From Phyto melanocephala (taxonomy: Eukaryota; Arthropoda; Insecta; Diptera; Rhinophoridae): a stretch of DNA of 64,000 bases. The stretch is from the NCBI GenBank assembly GCA_941918925.1, contig OW799234.1:10569001-10633000 (forward strand). The letters are read 5' to 3'. The notes below the pieces were generated by a model. That model saw only the letters and a list, made by a program, of their open reading frames with translations, was not told the origin of the DNA and ran no database searches. Shown in pieces: positions 1 to 13,329 of the stretch (position 1 is its first letter; each line of letters begins with the position of its first letter). Made by a program: the position numbers and the translations under genes.

Positions 1-436
1 TTACTTTCTTTTAAGCAATAAAAACCCATGCATGCATACATACATATAACTCTATGAATATTTAGTATCCAAAATGAGTACAACGTACTGTCAATACAAA
101 AGTTGAGAAAGTTTTGCAAACTTACCAAAAAAAAAACTTAAACAATTTCTAAATAAGAAACCTTTTGTTTTGTTCTTGTAAGTAGGTCTTTCATTTATTT
201 TAAATATGGTGTAGGTTTGCAATTAAATTTCCTAACAATATGAGACTTAAGAGTTTTCAACTACGAAATTGAGTCAACTTGTATGGTATCATTAAGTTAA
301 AGCTTAAGAAAGTAGTCTTGATTGGCTTAGTTTGTGTTTAGTGTGACTTAAATTACAGAAATTTTGAATTTTAAAACTTTTAACTGTTTGGGTCCCTTTA
401 CTCTTTTGTTCAGCTCTCTGCCTTTACTAAAGGCTA

Positions 437-640
437 TAATACACGGCATGTTTTTTACGTCTGACTTTAAAATTTGTGAGACATATGTAAATCTACATGT
501 CTGACAAATTTGTACTTTTACAGGCAACCGTCGCTGACTGCTTTGCAGCAGAAATTTCTGCCAACGGAGCGCGCTCTAATTAAAATTTTGTCAGATCATC
601 AGTGTGGAATTTGTCAGTCACACATTGCTTTATCTTGTAT
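437..640. mobile_element. Truncated copy of the ACACGGCATG inverted-repeat element
   Basis: The left end TAATACACGGCATG and the following 200 bases match the left two thirds of the complete element at 16781-17064, including the CGTCGCTGACTGCTTT and TTTCTGCCAACGG segments. The right terminal repeat is missing, so this is a truncated, non-autonomous copy. Confidence 0.65.
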
Positions 641-1133
641 AAGTCTTTATAAGTAGCAACTTTTAATGATTATCGCTTGCAAAATACTGAACCGATTTAT
701 TTAATACAGCGTGGGCCAAAAGTCATCTTGTTGTTTAAAATTTAACAATAAGCACCAGTGAAATGCATATAGATCAGCTTAAACCCAACAACCAAATAAA
801 ATATTGATTTCTTCGTATATATATATTTTTTTTTTTTACTTTTTCTTCAGATTATACAATATACAGAAGGGAAATTTTTTTACACTAAGTATAGATAATA
901 ATGTTACTTAAATGACCCCTATTTTCAGGTTAGCAATGATATTCTCGTTTTAAAGCGTTTTCCATCTTTTAAAATTAGTGACTATTTTAATTTCCGCAAT
1001 GTTGGCCTTAATTTCAAGGTTTACCTAAGTCTTGATCTCATATACTCGATCCTTCAAAAAACCTTAAATAAAATAGTAGGCTGCTGACAAATCTGATAAG
1101 CGCGCATGACAAAAAATTTCCTAATTTGGATAT

Positions 1134-1590
1134 CCAACAATTTTACTTAAAAGTGTCATTGCATTTCGAGCAGTCTGAGTAGTGGCTCTATCCTGCTGAA
1201 GCCACATCTCAGGCCTGTTTTCAAAAGCACAACAAAAAATGTTATATCATAAACCGATACCACTTTCCCTTTAAGGTTGCAGCACTTCCATCTTCATTTT
1301 CGAAGAAGTAAGGCCCAATGATATTTTTGGATGAAATGAAACACCATACAGTACACCTACTGGGGTGCAATTGCCATTGGTGAATGGTGAATGGATTTTC
1401 AGAACCTACAGTTCTGCTTATTAAGAATGCCATTAAATGATAATGAGCTTCATCACTCATAATCAGATTTACAATAAAGTTAATTGCATTTCTGGTCAAT
1501 TGTTGAAATTTGATTGCAAAACTTAAGAATCGCCAATGATCTGCGGGCTTTACTAGTATAATATAGTAAATTTAAAAAAAAGTTTAAATC
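1134..1590 (-). pseudogene. Tc1/mariner-type transposase remnant
   Basis: On the minus strand a frame reads through residues typical of the DDE domain of IS630/Tc1/mariner transposases found in arthropods: MSDEAHYHL (first catalytic Asp), GSENPF, IIGPYFFENEDGSAAT and, in another frame or beyond stops, WLQQDRATTQTA (second catalytic Asp). Stop codons separate the blocks, and I found neither the third catalytic region nor clear terminal repeats. It is a dead fragment. Relatives occur at 27961-28385, 47045-47215 and 57650-59790. Confidence 0.75.
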
Positions 1591-1956
1591 AAAGATGGCG
1601 ACCTTAACGAAATAGCGACTAATGTTTCTCTAAATCCTATCAAATTGGGTATCAAATAAAAAAATTGGCTAATAGAATACAGCTAAATACACAGAAAAAA
1701 ATAAATATGAATTTCAATCACGAAATTAATATTATTAATTAAAAAATTGTTTAATTTTGCTAAAATCATCAAAATGATATTATTAATTAAATAAAAATTA
1801 ATAGTTTTAATTGGAAAAATATGGAGAAAATCATGTCTATATTTAAGATTTGGGATTTATAAAATTAAAGCATTTATTATATCAATAATATAATTTATTA
1901 AACCTGTATAAAAAAAATACAAAAAAAGAATATTCTTTTTTTATGTTTATTTATTC

Positions 1957-2752
1957 TTCACACAGTGAAAAAGGGTATATATAGGTTTGTCATTCCGTGT
2001 GAAATTTCTACAATTTTCATTTCCGACCCCATAAAGTATATATTTTCTAAAAGCTTATAAATTGGGGAGTCGATTAAGCTCTGTCAGTCTGTCCGTTTGT
2101 CCGTGTGTATGTTGAAATCAACTTTTTGAAGCCCCCCGACATCGCTTGGACCCGGGTGAGGTATTAAAATATCAGAAATATTCGGGAGTAGATCGGTATT
2201 GAAAATCAGAAACATCGGTATATAAACAACTGACATATAAGCAAAAACCCACGACCACCTCGATTTTTCAACATAACAACATCAACATACATACATACAA
2301 ACATGTATACTCGTTAGAGAAAACGTGGCATCGAATCCCAGCTGAGCCAAAAAAAAAATTTTTTTTATTTTTTTATATTTTTTTTTAATTTTTTATTTTA
2401 TTATTTTTTTATTTTTTATTAAATATATTATTTATATTTTTATTATTTTTTTTTAATTTGTTTTTGTTTTTTTTTTTTTAATTTTTTTTAATTGTTTTTT
2501 TTTTTGTTTTATATTTATTATTTATATTTTAATTATTTTTTTTTTAATTTTTTTTAATTTTTTTTAAATTTTTTTTTATTTTTTTAACATACATACGTAA
2601 ATTTATAATTTTACAATGGGATGTTTTTATATATGTATGTACGTTTTTCATATGGGATGAATGGTGATACAAACTACTGTTATTGCATGACTACACGTTG
2701 TGAAGGGTATATAAGATTCGGCACGGCCAAATATAGCGCTCTTACTTGTTTT
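1957..2752 (+). mobile_element. mini-me/DINE-1-like dispersed repeat, copy a
   Basis: The element starts near a short AAGGGTATATATA block, then has the core TTTCCGACCCCATAAAGTA, a run of GTCY units (CTGTCAGTCTGTCCGTTTGT), a long A/T-only section, and a 3' end made of a small hairpin (ATTCGGCACGGCCAAATAT) followed by CTTACTTGTTTT. The core plus (TA)n and (GTCY)n tracts is the published hallmark of dipteran mini-me elements, which belong with the Helitron-related DINE-1 group. Assignment rests on motif recall, not on an alignment. Confidence 0.7.
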
Positions 2753-5156
2753 AATTATATTTCATTACTTATGTATATAATAAAATTAATGATAAGAAAT
2801 AGGGTTCCACACACATACACATACTATACCATATCAAAAGCCGGAATTCCAAAAATAATTTTTAGCATCAATGACCTAGATTTAAAGGAATATTAACCGT
2901 TAAAAAGGCTTGATCAGTCAAAGTGAAGAAACTTAACTAACTTACCTATTAAAATAAGAATTCTGAGGAATATAAGGCGATACAATGAATTTGTAATGAA
3001 TTTTGGCATACGTACGATGAAACCGAAACCATTTATTATATTTAAAACAGAACATTTTTTTATATATGTACATATGTATGTATGTGCACTTACCAGATAT
3101 TTCTCTTGTAGAATGGCAACTATTTTAAATTGTTCCGCTCCTTGAGTAACAATTATATTAAATTTATTCTTCAAATAAAATTTTCAAGAAAATGTCATTT
3201 AAAATAATATTTTTTAATTTTTTTTTAATTTTTTCAACTGACAGAAATCTGTTTGTTTTTTCAAAATATTTAATATCAATTAAAAAATTTAATTAAAGTA
3301 ATGAAAACTGTAATAAGAATTCAAAAACAAATCAAAAATGAAATTAGTTAAACAAATTGAAGCAATATTTTTTTCTGTGTATATATAAATTCTAAATCAT
3401 AAATAGTGGCGTATAACATTAAATCTGCAATTTGGACTAAACTACAAAATGGTTACCATACCTATGTCCATGATGGTGAAGGGTATTATCAGATTTCGCA
3501 CAGCCGAATATAGCATTGTTAATTGTTTTTTTTTTTAATTTTATTTGTATCTTTCATCAGAATTTAAAGCGATGTGTAGGAACCAGAAAATATGAACACA
3601 TTTTTTGTTTTTGATTTTTCTACCCCCACTCTATGAATTCGAAAATCGGTATTAGAATTACTCATAAAATATTTTAAGCCCCCCCAGCGCTTTTCATGAA
3701 GTTTAATGAAATTATTCAATCGATTGATAGACTTTAATTGACTTTAAAGTATTTGTTTGTTTTCTTAAAAAGACCTTAAACCCCCAGGATGTTATTTTAG
3801 TGTTACAGTGCTGTCGCTATTTTAATCAAAGGACACTGTCCATTCTTACACATATGCTTTTATATAAACATATAAAATATATATAAATATACATACTTAC
3901 ATATATATGTTTGTATATATATTTAATGCATACATACATTTTAAAAATATGTTAAACCTTTTATCGTTACAGCTACAAAGGGTTGAATATTAATTCTGTT
4001 TCTTTTGTTTTATTTTGTGTTTCTTTTTTTTTTACTCGCAAAGTAGAAACATTCCAAAAAGGCGGATATTTTAAAAGAAATATGCATGTATGTATATGTG
4101 TACATGCATGTGAATTTTTATTTCTATATGTGTTTTAAAATAAATCTGTCCAAAAAATGTTGTACATAAACTTTTTCCTTTCATGACAGACATTGCAAAC
4201 TTACACTCTATACAGACATTGTTCCACCTTCCAATGTTCACAAATAAATTAAAAATATTTATACGTATGATACAAGTATGTATGTTCAATATTTTTGCTA
4301 CTTCTGGTTACTTTATGACCAATGAATTAAATATTTTTTCTAAAAAACAAGAAAAAGTAAGTGGAGAAAATGTTGTTGTAAAAACTGTAATATAAACTAA
4401 AAGTTTTAAAACAAAAGCTTTAACTTTTATCGACGATAGAAGTAATTAGCAAGTAGCATACATACTTGCCTTAACAAAGTTTTTCCTCATATTTATTTTA
4501 ACATTTTGTTTTTTTCTAATCATGTCTAAGCATTTCTATCAAAAGAGTTTGAGAATTGTTTTGTATGTATTATACACATTGTAGCACAAAAGTAATGTCA
4601 CATTTTAAAAAGCTTTTCCTTAATTCTTTTTTCAGTGAATTTTTCCCATTTGTTCAATGTGTTTCAACTGCTGTTGGTTCAGTAGAACGTTTGGTATTTT
4701 ATTTAACTTTTGCGAAGATTTAATTGTGACCATTAGTTGAATCTTACCATTGGCAGTATACATAAGTACGGGCATATATATTTTTTCTATTGCATTGTTG
4801 TTGTTATTTTCATACATATCCTTTGAAATCATTGTACGTACACAGTAGTCAAGGCACCCTCTGAATTGTATGTTAACCCTTTATAGAATATATACAGGGT
4901 GTTGCAGAAAGTTCTACTGTTTTGAACCTGCTTTGGCATGACAAAGCTTTTTTTCTAAAATCGTTACTACAAACGCATACTAAAGGTTGTAAAAAATCAA
5001 TGCAAATACATAAATATGTATAAAAAATGCAAAATTTTACATTTTGTCACGTTCTTGATACTATATTTATTAAAAATATATTTTCAATAAATCGCAATTA
5101 CTAGCTTTTGCTCTGAATCTTGTACTACCAAACTGTTATCGTATAAATTAAATCTA

Positions 5157-5397
5157 TGGCTTGGAGCTAAACGGGCCAATGTCAAAATATTTACTTTTGA
5201 GAAATTTGGAATTGAACTTTAACTTTTATATATTGTTTTATAGTGGCATTGGCCAGCATTTTATTTATGAAGCTGTTCTGGGTTAAGTATGACTTTAGCT
5301 GTTTTACCATAATGAAAAATAGCAAGAAAACAAATCTAATGCAATGATTAACTCAAAACAGCAAAAAAGTGACATTGGCCCTTTTAGCTCCAAGCCA
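5157..5397. mobile_element. Inverted-repeat element (MITE), TGGCTTGGAGCTAAA ends
   Basis: Left end TGGCTTGGAGCTAAACGGGC is repeated inverted at the right end (reverse complement TGGCTTGGAGCTAAAAGGGC) with one mismatch in the first 20 bases, and the similarity continues to about 28. The 241-bp unit has no coding capacity. Superfamily not determined; no clear target duplication. Confidence 0.75.
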
Positions 5398-7896
5398 CAG
5401 AAATATGAAAACAATTTTTAGGAATTCTGTTTTCTTTTCTACAAAGATGTAGGAGTGTCACGTTCTTGATTATGGCAATGCCCGTGTGGCAATTTTTGAA
5501 ATTATAAAAATATAAAAATTGTTCACGTATTTTTAAATGGAGGTTTTAAAAATATAAAAATTTTTCATAATAAAAAAATTTCGAAAATAAGTTCGAAAAT
5601 TAAAAATTTCGCATGTATTTTAAAATGGGGGATTTAAAAATATAAACATTTTTCATGGTTAAAAATGTTCGAAAATAAGTTTGAAAATTCGAAAATATTC
5701 AATTTAAAAAAAAATTTAATTTATACTAAAATAAATCATTAAATCCATTACAAACACATTTATATTGTTTTTAAATGTTTGGTTTTTTTGATTTTACCAT
5801 AACTTTTAAAACTTAAAATTTTTACACAAAGTATGTGTATGTATGTTTGGATGTACATGTATTCTTATATGTATTAGTAGTTTATTCAGTCAATGTCCTA
5901 AATTCTATTGTAAAAATGGTAGGTGTCATATAATTTTTTTTTTGCGATAAAAAAAAACTAACTGAGCGAAAAACTTTATTAGCATGTCGTTTGTTACTTA
6001 AAAGACTTAAATCAATAAAAGATAAAATGTGTAAATTGTTTTTTTCTTATATATGAAATAGAACATGTGGATAAAAAAAAGAAAAAAAAATCTTATACCA
6101 AATTGCTTTTATATGTAGAAAAGTTAATTTTTTAAAATTGTTGAATTGCACTCCCCAGAATAGTTTAGTTACGCCAATGCATGAATGTTAAATGCTTAAG
6201 TAGAAAAGGGAAAATATAATAAAGTTTGTAATAAAAATAAAAAATCAGCGTGTTAAATTTTTTTTAAATTTGTAACTTTCAAATATTGCTAAAAGTGGAA
6301 GGAAGACACGTCCAAGAGATTTCCAAAAAAAAGGTCTAACCTAATTCCCAAAGCCATTTCTTTAAGGAATGCCTTATTATCAATTGGAGAGTTTTGCGCC
6401 TCACTCTCACATTGGTTAATTGCGTGCCACGTCGGTTAGCTGTAGCGAGTTACAGTTACCCAGAGACTGTTGGTTAATTATGTACATACAAAATTTTATT
6501 AAAATTTTGGTGTTAAAAGGTGTCGAATTCGGCAATTCCAGCTTTCTGTACGAAGGTATAAATGGATTGGCAGTTACTGATGAAGGCTCTTTAGAAAACA
6601 TTTGACAATTTTATCGAAAATAATTGGTGATGGCAATTTTGTCCTTTGACAGCCAAATAAATGTCTAGTGCTGGTACACCAGAATCTCCATCTGTTTTTT
6701 GTGTTATCGAAATGAGATTGGAGCAATCGTAAACACCAAAAAAATATTTAAAACATTTTTTTTTAATACGTAAAGGAAATTTTAAATCGAAAAAAAATAA
6801 AAAGGGGAAAAAATATAATATAATAATATATAATATATAATATAAATACTTAAAAACTATAAAATATACCCTAAGGCTTATATTCATAACAAAAAAATGT
6901 ATTTGAAATCTATTTTAGAAAAAATTTTGCATGAAAAAATTGACACCAAATACATTTTAATCTCATTTTAAATTTTATAAATATGAGACTAACACTGTAA
7001 GCATACATTTCATTGCCTTTGGTCGAAAATTATCACGAACAAAGGAGCAAAATTTACAAGTCTAGAAAGGTCTTCTAAAACCAAGGTTGCAAACTTTAAC
7101 AAACTATGAAGCTACCCTGTTGTGTCACAGGATGTCTCAAAATCCAACAATAAAGACGATTTGATCCTCTGCAACGAGCTTAAGCTTATTTTATACAATT
7201 CGGATAAGCAATTTAGACGTTAAATATTTAAGAAAAATTTTTTTTCAAAACGCACCAATGGGCAACGTCTGTGTCATTTACAATAAAAAGTGTTAAATTT
7301 AATAGAAATAAAATTCTAGGTTTAATTTCTAGTTTGACTCGAAAATAGCTAAAATGCTAATGGCATTTTTTAACAAAAACTTAAGATTTGCAGCCAATAT
7401 CACTGCCTAACTCATCGTTTACCCTAGCCATGAAACGCGTTTAAAACAAATAGTTCAAAAACCATTTTTTTATATATGTTTAAACAACCCTGTTAATAGG
7501 TGAGGAAAACATGAACACAAGTGGTCCACATTTAATATTTACACTATTTTAAATTAAATGTTAGTAAGTTTACTTATGTCTATATGTTCAAACTGAATTC
7601 GAACGTAACGTAATTTTCTATTTAAATTGGTATTTGAAATACGTCCCAGAATTCAGGCGCGAGAAGGAAAATATTTGTTTTCAGAGCATATTTTCGTATC
7701 ACTTGCTATTTTAAACGGCTAATATGCTCAATAACTTTATCACATTTTAAAAAGTTTAAAATAAAAACAAATTAAAAATTAATTAAACAAAATGAGAATA
7801 TTTAACGTTACTGTCGTCGATTGTATTATGGACCATATTCTTTTGGCTGGCTTTTGCAGAAAATATTCTGTTTGATCATTTATGTGAACGGAGGCT

Positions 7897-8248
7897 AAAG
7901 CTTGATTTTCACTATGTCATTTTTGTTGTCAAATTGCCCAAATTTTTGGCAATTGTATGAAAACGGGTTGTCATATGGCGTCATCTATGTTTGCAGTCAG
8001 TTATGCACACAAACTTCCATCTAAACTGACAAATAGTGAAGACGCCAAATTTCCGTTTGTCAGCAGATTTGGCAGCATTTTTTTTCAAAGTAAATTTGAC
8101 AACAAGTTGTCAATTATTTTTGTTTGTCGTTCGTCAATTTTTTGTCAGTTTTTAAAATGCAGTGAAAACGCATTTGACGCAAACTGACGAAAATTCATTT
8201 GAGGCAGTTTTTGTTGTCATTTCATATGGCATAGTGAAAACCAAGCCT
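7897..8248. mobile_element. Inverted-repeat element (MITE), CTTGRTTTTCACTATG ends
   Basis: Left end AAGCTTGATTTTCACTATG pairs with right end CATAGTGAAAACCAAGCCT in inverted orientation. The interior of about 310 bp is rich in TTTGACAACAA and TTTGTCAG segments that are themselves partly inverted. No coding capacity; the open frame inside it is incidental. Confidence 0.65.
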
Positions 8249-9609
8249 AACGTGCTGTCAAAATCAAATTTTCCAATTGAAAAACTTGAGAATTTTTGAC
8301 AGAATGCTCTGATTTAATTTTGCTGTAAAATTCATCGGCCCTTTAAAAATGCATTGAGTGAATTTTATTCGATTTGTTTGAATAAATTGAATTTATTTTA
8401 TAAAGTTATTATTGTTTTCATTATTTGATCATTAGTTGTTCCATTACTTTTAATATTTCAATTAACTTATTACTAACAATTTAGTTTAATTATTTAAAAA
8501 ATCTTCGATAAAAAATACGCATTTTTATTGATTTTACATTTTACTTATTAAATTTAATTTTCGTTTGTTATTTTCGTTGTTCTTTAATAATTTAGTTGTG
8601 CTGATTTTAATAATTATTGTTTGTCTAGGTTTGGCTTGTCATTGTCAAATACAAACATAGTTTTGCATTTCTGCATCTTCACAAGTCGGGTGTACTGAAA
8701 ACCCTTAATGTTTATTAAAGTTCACTGCTTTATCCTAATAGCTTTTTAGCTTTATATTTTCTTCTGTTTTACAAATCATCAGTTAACTCTAGTCTACAAT
8801 TATTTTATCAAAAAGTTTAATATGACAGCCCATTTTACAACATACAGTTGGTGGCAAAAATAAACATTCAAGCAAAATAATTCAAATCATGATTAAAAAA
8901 GAAATTATTTAATTCTATTAGAAACCAATAACCAATATTAACCAATAAAATTTTATAATTTAACGAAAGTCACTTTAATTTTTAATTACACTGTAGCTAT
9001 TATTTTCCATGTGTTTGTATGTATGTAACATATGACTTCCAGTGCATGAGAAATGAAGGAAGAAATTATGAACATGAACTTAATAACAGCTTAAATGCAT
9101 CGTTATTAAAACTTTATGCCTGCAAGTTACAAACACTCAGACACAGTTGTTGTTGATGTTGTTGTTAAAGACTGAATGAAGTCTTTTGAACAAAATAAAA
9201 GTTCTGAAGCTGACAGGTGAAGTTAACATAACAACACAAACATACATACACCTGCGAATAATTCATAAAGTAACGGTAATATAAGGAATAAACGTGTGTG
9301 AGAGAGGGAAAGAGAGAGGAATAAATTTATTTAAGGAAAAATCATATTTACAATGATGGTTTTAAGAAAATTTTAAATTTAATTATATTTTAGTTCTTGT
9401 CTATACACACATGTTGACATATAATTTATTCATTTAGCTAGAAACTCAGTACTAAAAGCATATTTTTTTTTTAATCACTTGTTAAGGAGAAAAGCAGTGA
9501 CGAGTTTTAAAAATATTATTTAATAAGTGTTTTGGTTATGGCGAAGGCAAAATCTATTAATTAATTTTTTTTTTACCTATTTAATTAATATCCATTTTCC
9601 TTTTTCCAG

Positions 9610-12600
9610 ACTGAAGCCATAAAACATGATCTCGAAACGAAAATGAGCCACCACAGACTTGAGGCACAAATAGAAAAAGTACAATATAATCAGACAGCGG
9701 TAATGTTGTTAATAGAAACGTGCGGTTTAGTACGAGAGAATACCACTCGTGCTGTTACCAGCCTGGATAACATGGTGCTATATTTTATGAAAACCAAAGG
9801 CAGTGAAAATGATACCTCCCTAATGGGTTTATTACATGTAATATATTGACTTTTCTTACATTTAATTTTTAAAGCAAAATGTATTAATCTGCTGTTTGTC
9901 TGCTTGCAGTTGGGTGAACTCTATGAATCTATACGTTGGCCGGCAACCTTGGGTTTTCTAACACTATTACTGCTGTTGTGTACAGTGCTGGTAATAGGCG
10001 TGGCACGTCGTTCGCGCTGTGCCCTAATATTCTTCAGTGTAGCTGGTCTATTTTGTATAATTATATGCTGGTTATTGGCTGGTGTTTATCTGGCATCAGC
10101 TGTGGCCGCTGGCGACTTTTGTATGCGACCGCATGAGTACATGTGTCGTCAGGTGGGAATGGTAAGTGAAGTATTAAACGTCTTATACTAACTTGTAAAT
10201 TGTAAACAATTGCCAATGGCTACATGCTAACCATTTTATATAAATATCTGTCAACAAATTGTACTAATTTTTTTTAGCCGTTTTTCTATGTACAAACTTT
10301 AAAAATTGATTTAGTTCAGGTTTTGTTTGTTTCTTGGCAATACAAGATAAAGAAAATAACCAGGCAGACAGACAGTCTTGGCTAAAAGCCAATAAATTAA
10401 ACCACCATATTGCAAACGGAACAAATGTCGTTTAAAACTTTTGCAGTTTTTCTTTTTCGTTTTGTAAAAAAAACTAAGAACAAAACAATGTTTTGTTGGT
10501 TTAGTTCTCTTCTATAAAATTTTTTTAGTTTAACTTTTTTGTTTAACTTTTAGCTGGCTATTTCATAACATACTTGTTCGCGGTGTCTATTTTTTTAAGG
10601 ATAAAACAGGCCATTTGATGTTGCTGATAATATTCATTATCAAATGGCATTTTCTTGTTAAGCCATTAAAATTTAAATATTGGATTTCCTTATCTCTGCC
10701 GTCTCTATGCACAATACAGACAGAGTTTTTTTTTTTTTTTTTTGTTTTAAATTGTTATGCCTTCTTTCTTAACCATCATTTGTATTTAATAGAAATCATT
10801 TTAATTTTTGCTTTCTTTGTTTTTTTTTAGCGGAGTCCTTATGTTTATTTCCTTAACTGTGGAACTTTACGCAATCGCTTCATTTTACGCCTGAATGAAT
10901 CACGCGATTTGGTAGAACGCGCTCGTGAATCAGTTTATTTAATACAAAGGTAAGTACACAACGTTTGGTTGCATTTGTGCACATATTCATAAATACACTC
11001 ATACTTACATACATACATGCATATTAGTGATGCAACGAATATCAATTTTTTAGCAGTCGCGAATGCGAATGTGATAAAATATGCGAATATTCGCTAAACG
11101 TAAATGCGAATATCTGTTACGAAGAATGTAAATTTCAAGTTATTGCAGATGCAAATATGAATGTACAGTATATTGGCGAATGTGAGTCACCGTTACATCA
11201 CTAATACACACACACATACATGCATTATACATACCTGCAGGAAATATCTGTATGACTCTGTCACCAGTACTACTGCCAAATTATACCCCAGACAATATTC
11301 TTCGCTATTGACATTTAACATGTGCTTGTCATTGAAAATCCACTAGTGACATTAGAACTACTGACTAAGTAGTTCTTTTGGGACCATATGCGGACATTGG
11401 AACCAGTCCTTCATAGTAAATCTAAGATTAAATTTTGATACTTTTTACCACATTAAATTGAAATATTTTTGAATTACTTAAAAGCATACTACAGTTCAAG
11501 ACATATTTATTCATTAGGTAATCGCAGTTCAGAGAGAGTTTTTTTTTATGTTTTTTAAATATGAAGTTTGACACTTGAAATAAATGAGAGAAGAGAGAAA
11601 ATTAATTTTTATCCATCGACTTTGAAAGCTGAAGTTTAAAATAAGTGCAGAAAAAATAATCAGCTGACGAATCAAGAATACCCGATAAATAATTTTGTCT
11701 TGACTACAGTTAATCGCATAAAATAATTATTGCTGACAAATGTTTGCATTTTTTCTGTTTATTATTTTTAAGTGTAAAAAGTGTAGACATTTGGTTGACA
11801 TTAGCATCAAAAAGTCATCAAAATAGTCGACAAAAGTGGTGACCTAAAGACACTTGCCCTGCAGGCTTCCTGCAGGGTACACACATGCATGCATGTACAC
11901 ATACATACACACATACATACATTCATACAATAATACATATGCAAATTTTATTTATTTGTTCAACATCCTTTATTCTTACTAGAATGAGCCAAGAAACCTA
12001 TCCACGCATAGATGTTCACAAAACGCTAGAGTCCATGGATAATGATTTGGAAGAAACAAAACGTAATCTCACCGTGTTGTCAGCTACTTTAGATAGACGA
12101 GCTATCGATCGCCATTATTCGGAGGCTTTGAGGGGCCTATGTGGTGGTGGTCTTTTGGGCTTAAGTCTCATGATGGTGGCCGGTTTATTGACCTCTTTTC
12201 TATTTACCATACTTGTTTATGCCGATTCTCATGCCTGGATATATTTAAGCAAACGCAGGTATACAGTTCGATCTCTTACATATCATTATCATTGCATACA
12301 TCATTTGTTTTTATTTATCTATTTAACTATATCTTGTATTTTTTTTTTCAATTAACTTTATAGACCCTCTGTGGATGCCGATAAATCCGAAACAGCACCT
12401 TTATTCCCCTCTAATGCACCCAGTGCAAATATATCACCCACAGCACCAGTCCATCATACGGGCACTATAAATCGTACCCTTTTGCATCATCAGCAGACCC
12501 ACGGCTTGTCTGTGGGCCATAGTGGCACCTTGGGTGGTACACGCAGCAATGGTGCCGCTAATGGATTGAGAACAGGGTTGGCAACATACAACAATCACCA

Positions 12601-12715
12601 TAAAACTAACACACTACATAGTGGTGGTGGTGCGGCTGGTAGTGGCAAATTATCACCTTCACCACCGCCAGGTTATGATGTTGTGGTGCATGGCACAAGG
12701 CATGGCTTTTATTAA
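9610..12715 (+). CDS. Ttyh: Tweety-family (TTYH) anion channel, 3' half, proximal-last-exon isoform
   Basis: Five exons: 9610-9837, 9910-10161, 10831-10949, 11983-12258 and 12364-12715 (TAA). All junctions use GT/AG and phases agree (0, 0, 2, 2). The first exon has N-glycosylation sequons (NQT, NTT, NDT), as in the first extracellular domain of TTYH proteins. The second carries two membrane segments (PATLGFLTLLLLLCTVLVIG and ALIFFSVAGLFCIIICWLLA) followed by DFCMRPHEYMC. Exons three and four hold the second extracellular domain (sequons NES and NLT), then a fifth family segment, GLLGLSLMMVAGLLTSFLF. The last exon is a 117-residue Ser/Gly/His-rich tail with PPPGY near its end, a PPxY motif of the kind Nedd4-type ubiquitin ligases bind. 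Exons for the first two membrane segments are not in the window. Which fly paralogue (tweety or tweety-2) is unresolved. Confidence 0.9.
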
Positions 12716-13202
12716 TTTTTTTTTCGTTCTTTTATTTTAATTTAAATTTTTATTTTCTTCTTATTTTATTTTCTATTATTACTTAACTAATTTAATTATT
12801 TCTCTTCATCCACAATTCTGGTTTTTTTCGCATACAAACATTTAGCAAGATTGATGTTTTTTTTGAAATTTGCTGAAATAAGGTACATATTTTGGCCCAA
12901 ATATGTAGATTCAGTTAAAGAAGTTAAAAAAGTGCTAAAAAGTGGTTAAATATAAGTAAAAACTCCCTTTTAAAAATAATTGTATACCAGGCTTAGTTAT
13001 ACTTAACGGTTAAAACAATCATTACAGTAAATTAAAAAAAAATAAGAAAAACATTTTTAAATTCGCTTCTTAAACAGCCTAATTTAAGTTCTCCCTGGAA
13101 CCAAATTATGGCATTTAAAAACGTGCGAAATTAGAATATTTTTATTAGAATCAAGCAAAATTTTGATTGCCATCGATCACCTTAATTTTGTCCCCTGTTA
13201 AT

Positions 13203-13329
13203 CCCATACCTAAACAAGAGCGTTGAGCGTCAAGCGTTGGAGTTTTACATGTGTTTTGTTTTTGTTACAATAACAAAATACATGCAAAATTGCAACGCTT
13301 GACGTTCAACGCTCTTGTTTAGGTATGGG
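13203..13329. repeat. 127-bp near-perfect palindrome
   Basis: Left arm 13203-13239 (CCCATACCTAAACAAGAGCG...) matches the right arm 13291-13329 in inverted orientation with few mismatches (for example GAGCGTC against GACGTTC). The 50-bp centre is itself partly self-complementary (TGTTTTGTTTTTGTTA / AATAACAAAATACA). It is either a compact foldback MITE or a hairpin-RNA source. Confidence 0.8.

Larger units (their letters stand above)
1..9609. other. Gene-free repeat-bearing DNA, probable tweety intron
   Basis: No exon is recognisable here. The first tweety exon in the window (9610) begins at a splice acceptor in phase 0 and lacks the N-terminal part of the family, so this stretch is probably intronic. 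It holds a truncated inverted-repeat element (437 to about 640), a Tc1/mariner remnant (1134-1590), a mini-me-like element (1957-2752), a stray 3' end of the same family (about 3475-3525), two inverted-repeat elements (5157-5397 and 7897-8248) and an imperfect two-copy direct repeat (about 5500-5700, period near 97). The rest (640-1130, 2753-3470, 3526-5156, 5700-7896, 8249-9609) is AT-rich with homopolymer and TACATA runs, and I see nothing else in it. Confidence 0.6.

Noticed and set aside
2621..2896. 91-codon open frame on the plus strand
   Set aside because: Begins inside the 3' end of a mini-me element and runs into unrelated flank; no domain.
7957..8187. 76-codon open frame on the plus strand
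   Set aside because: Contained within an inverted-repeat MITE; no coding pattern.
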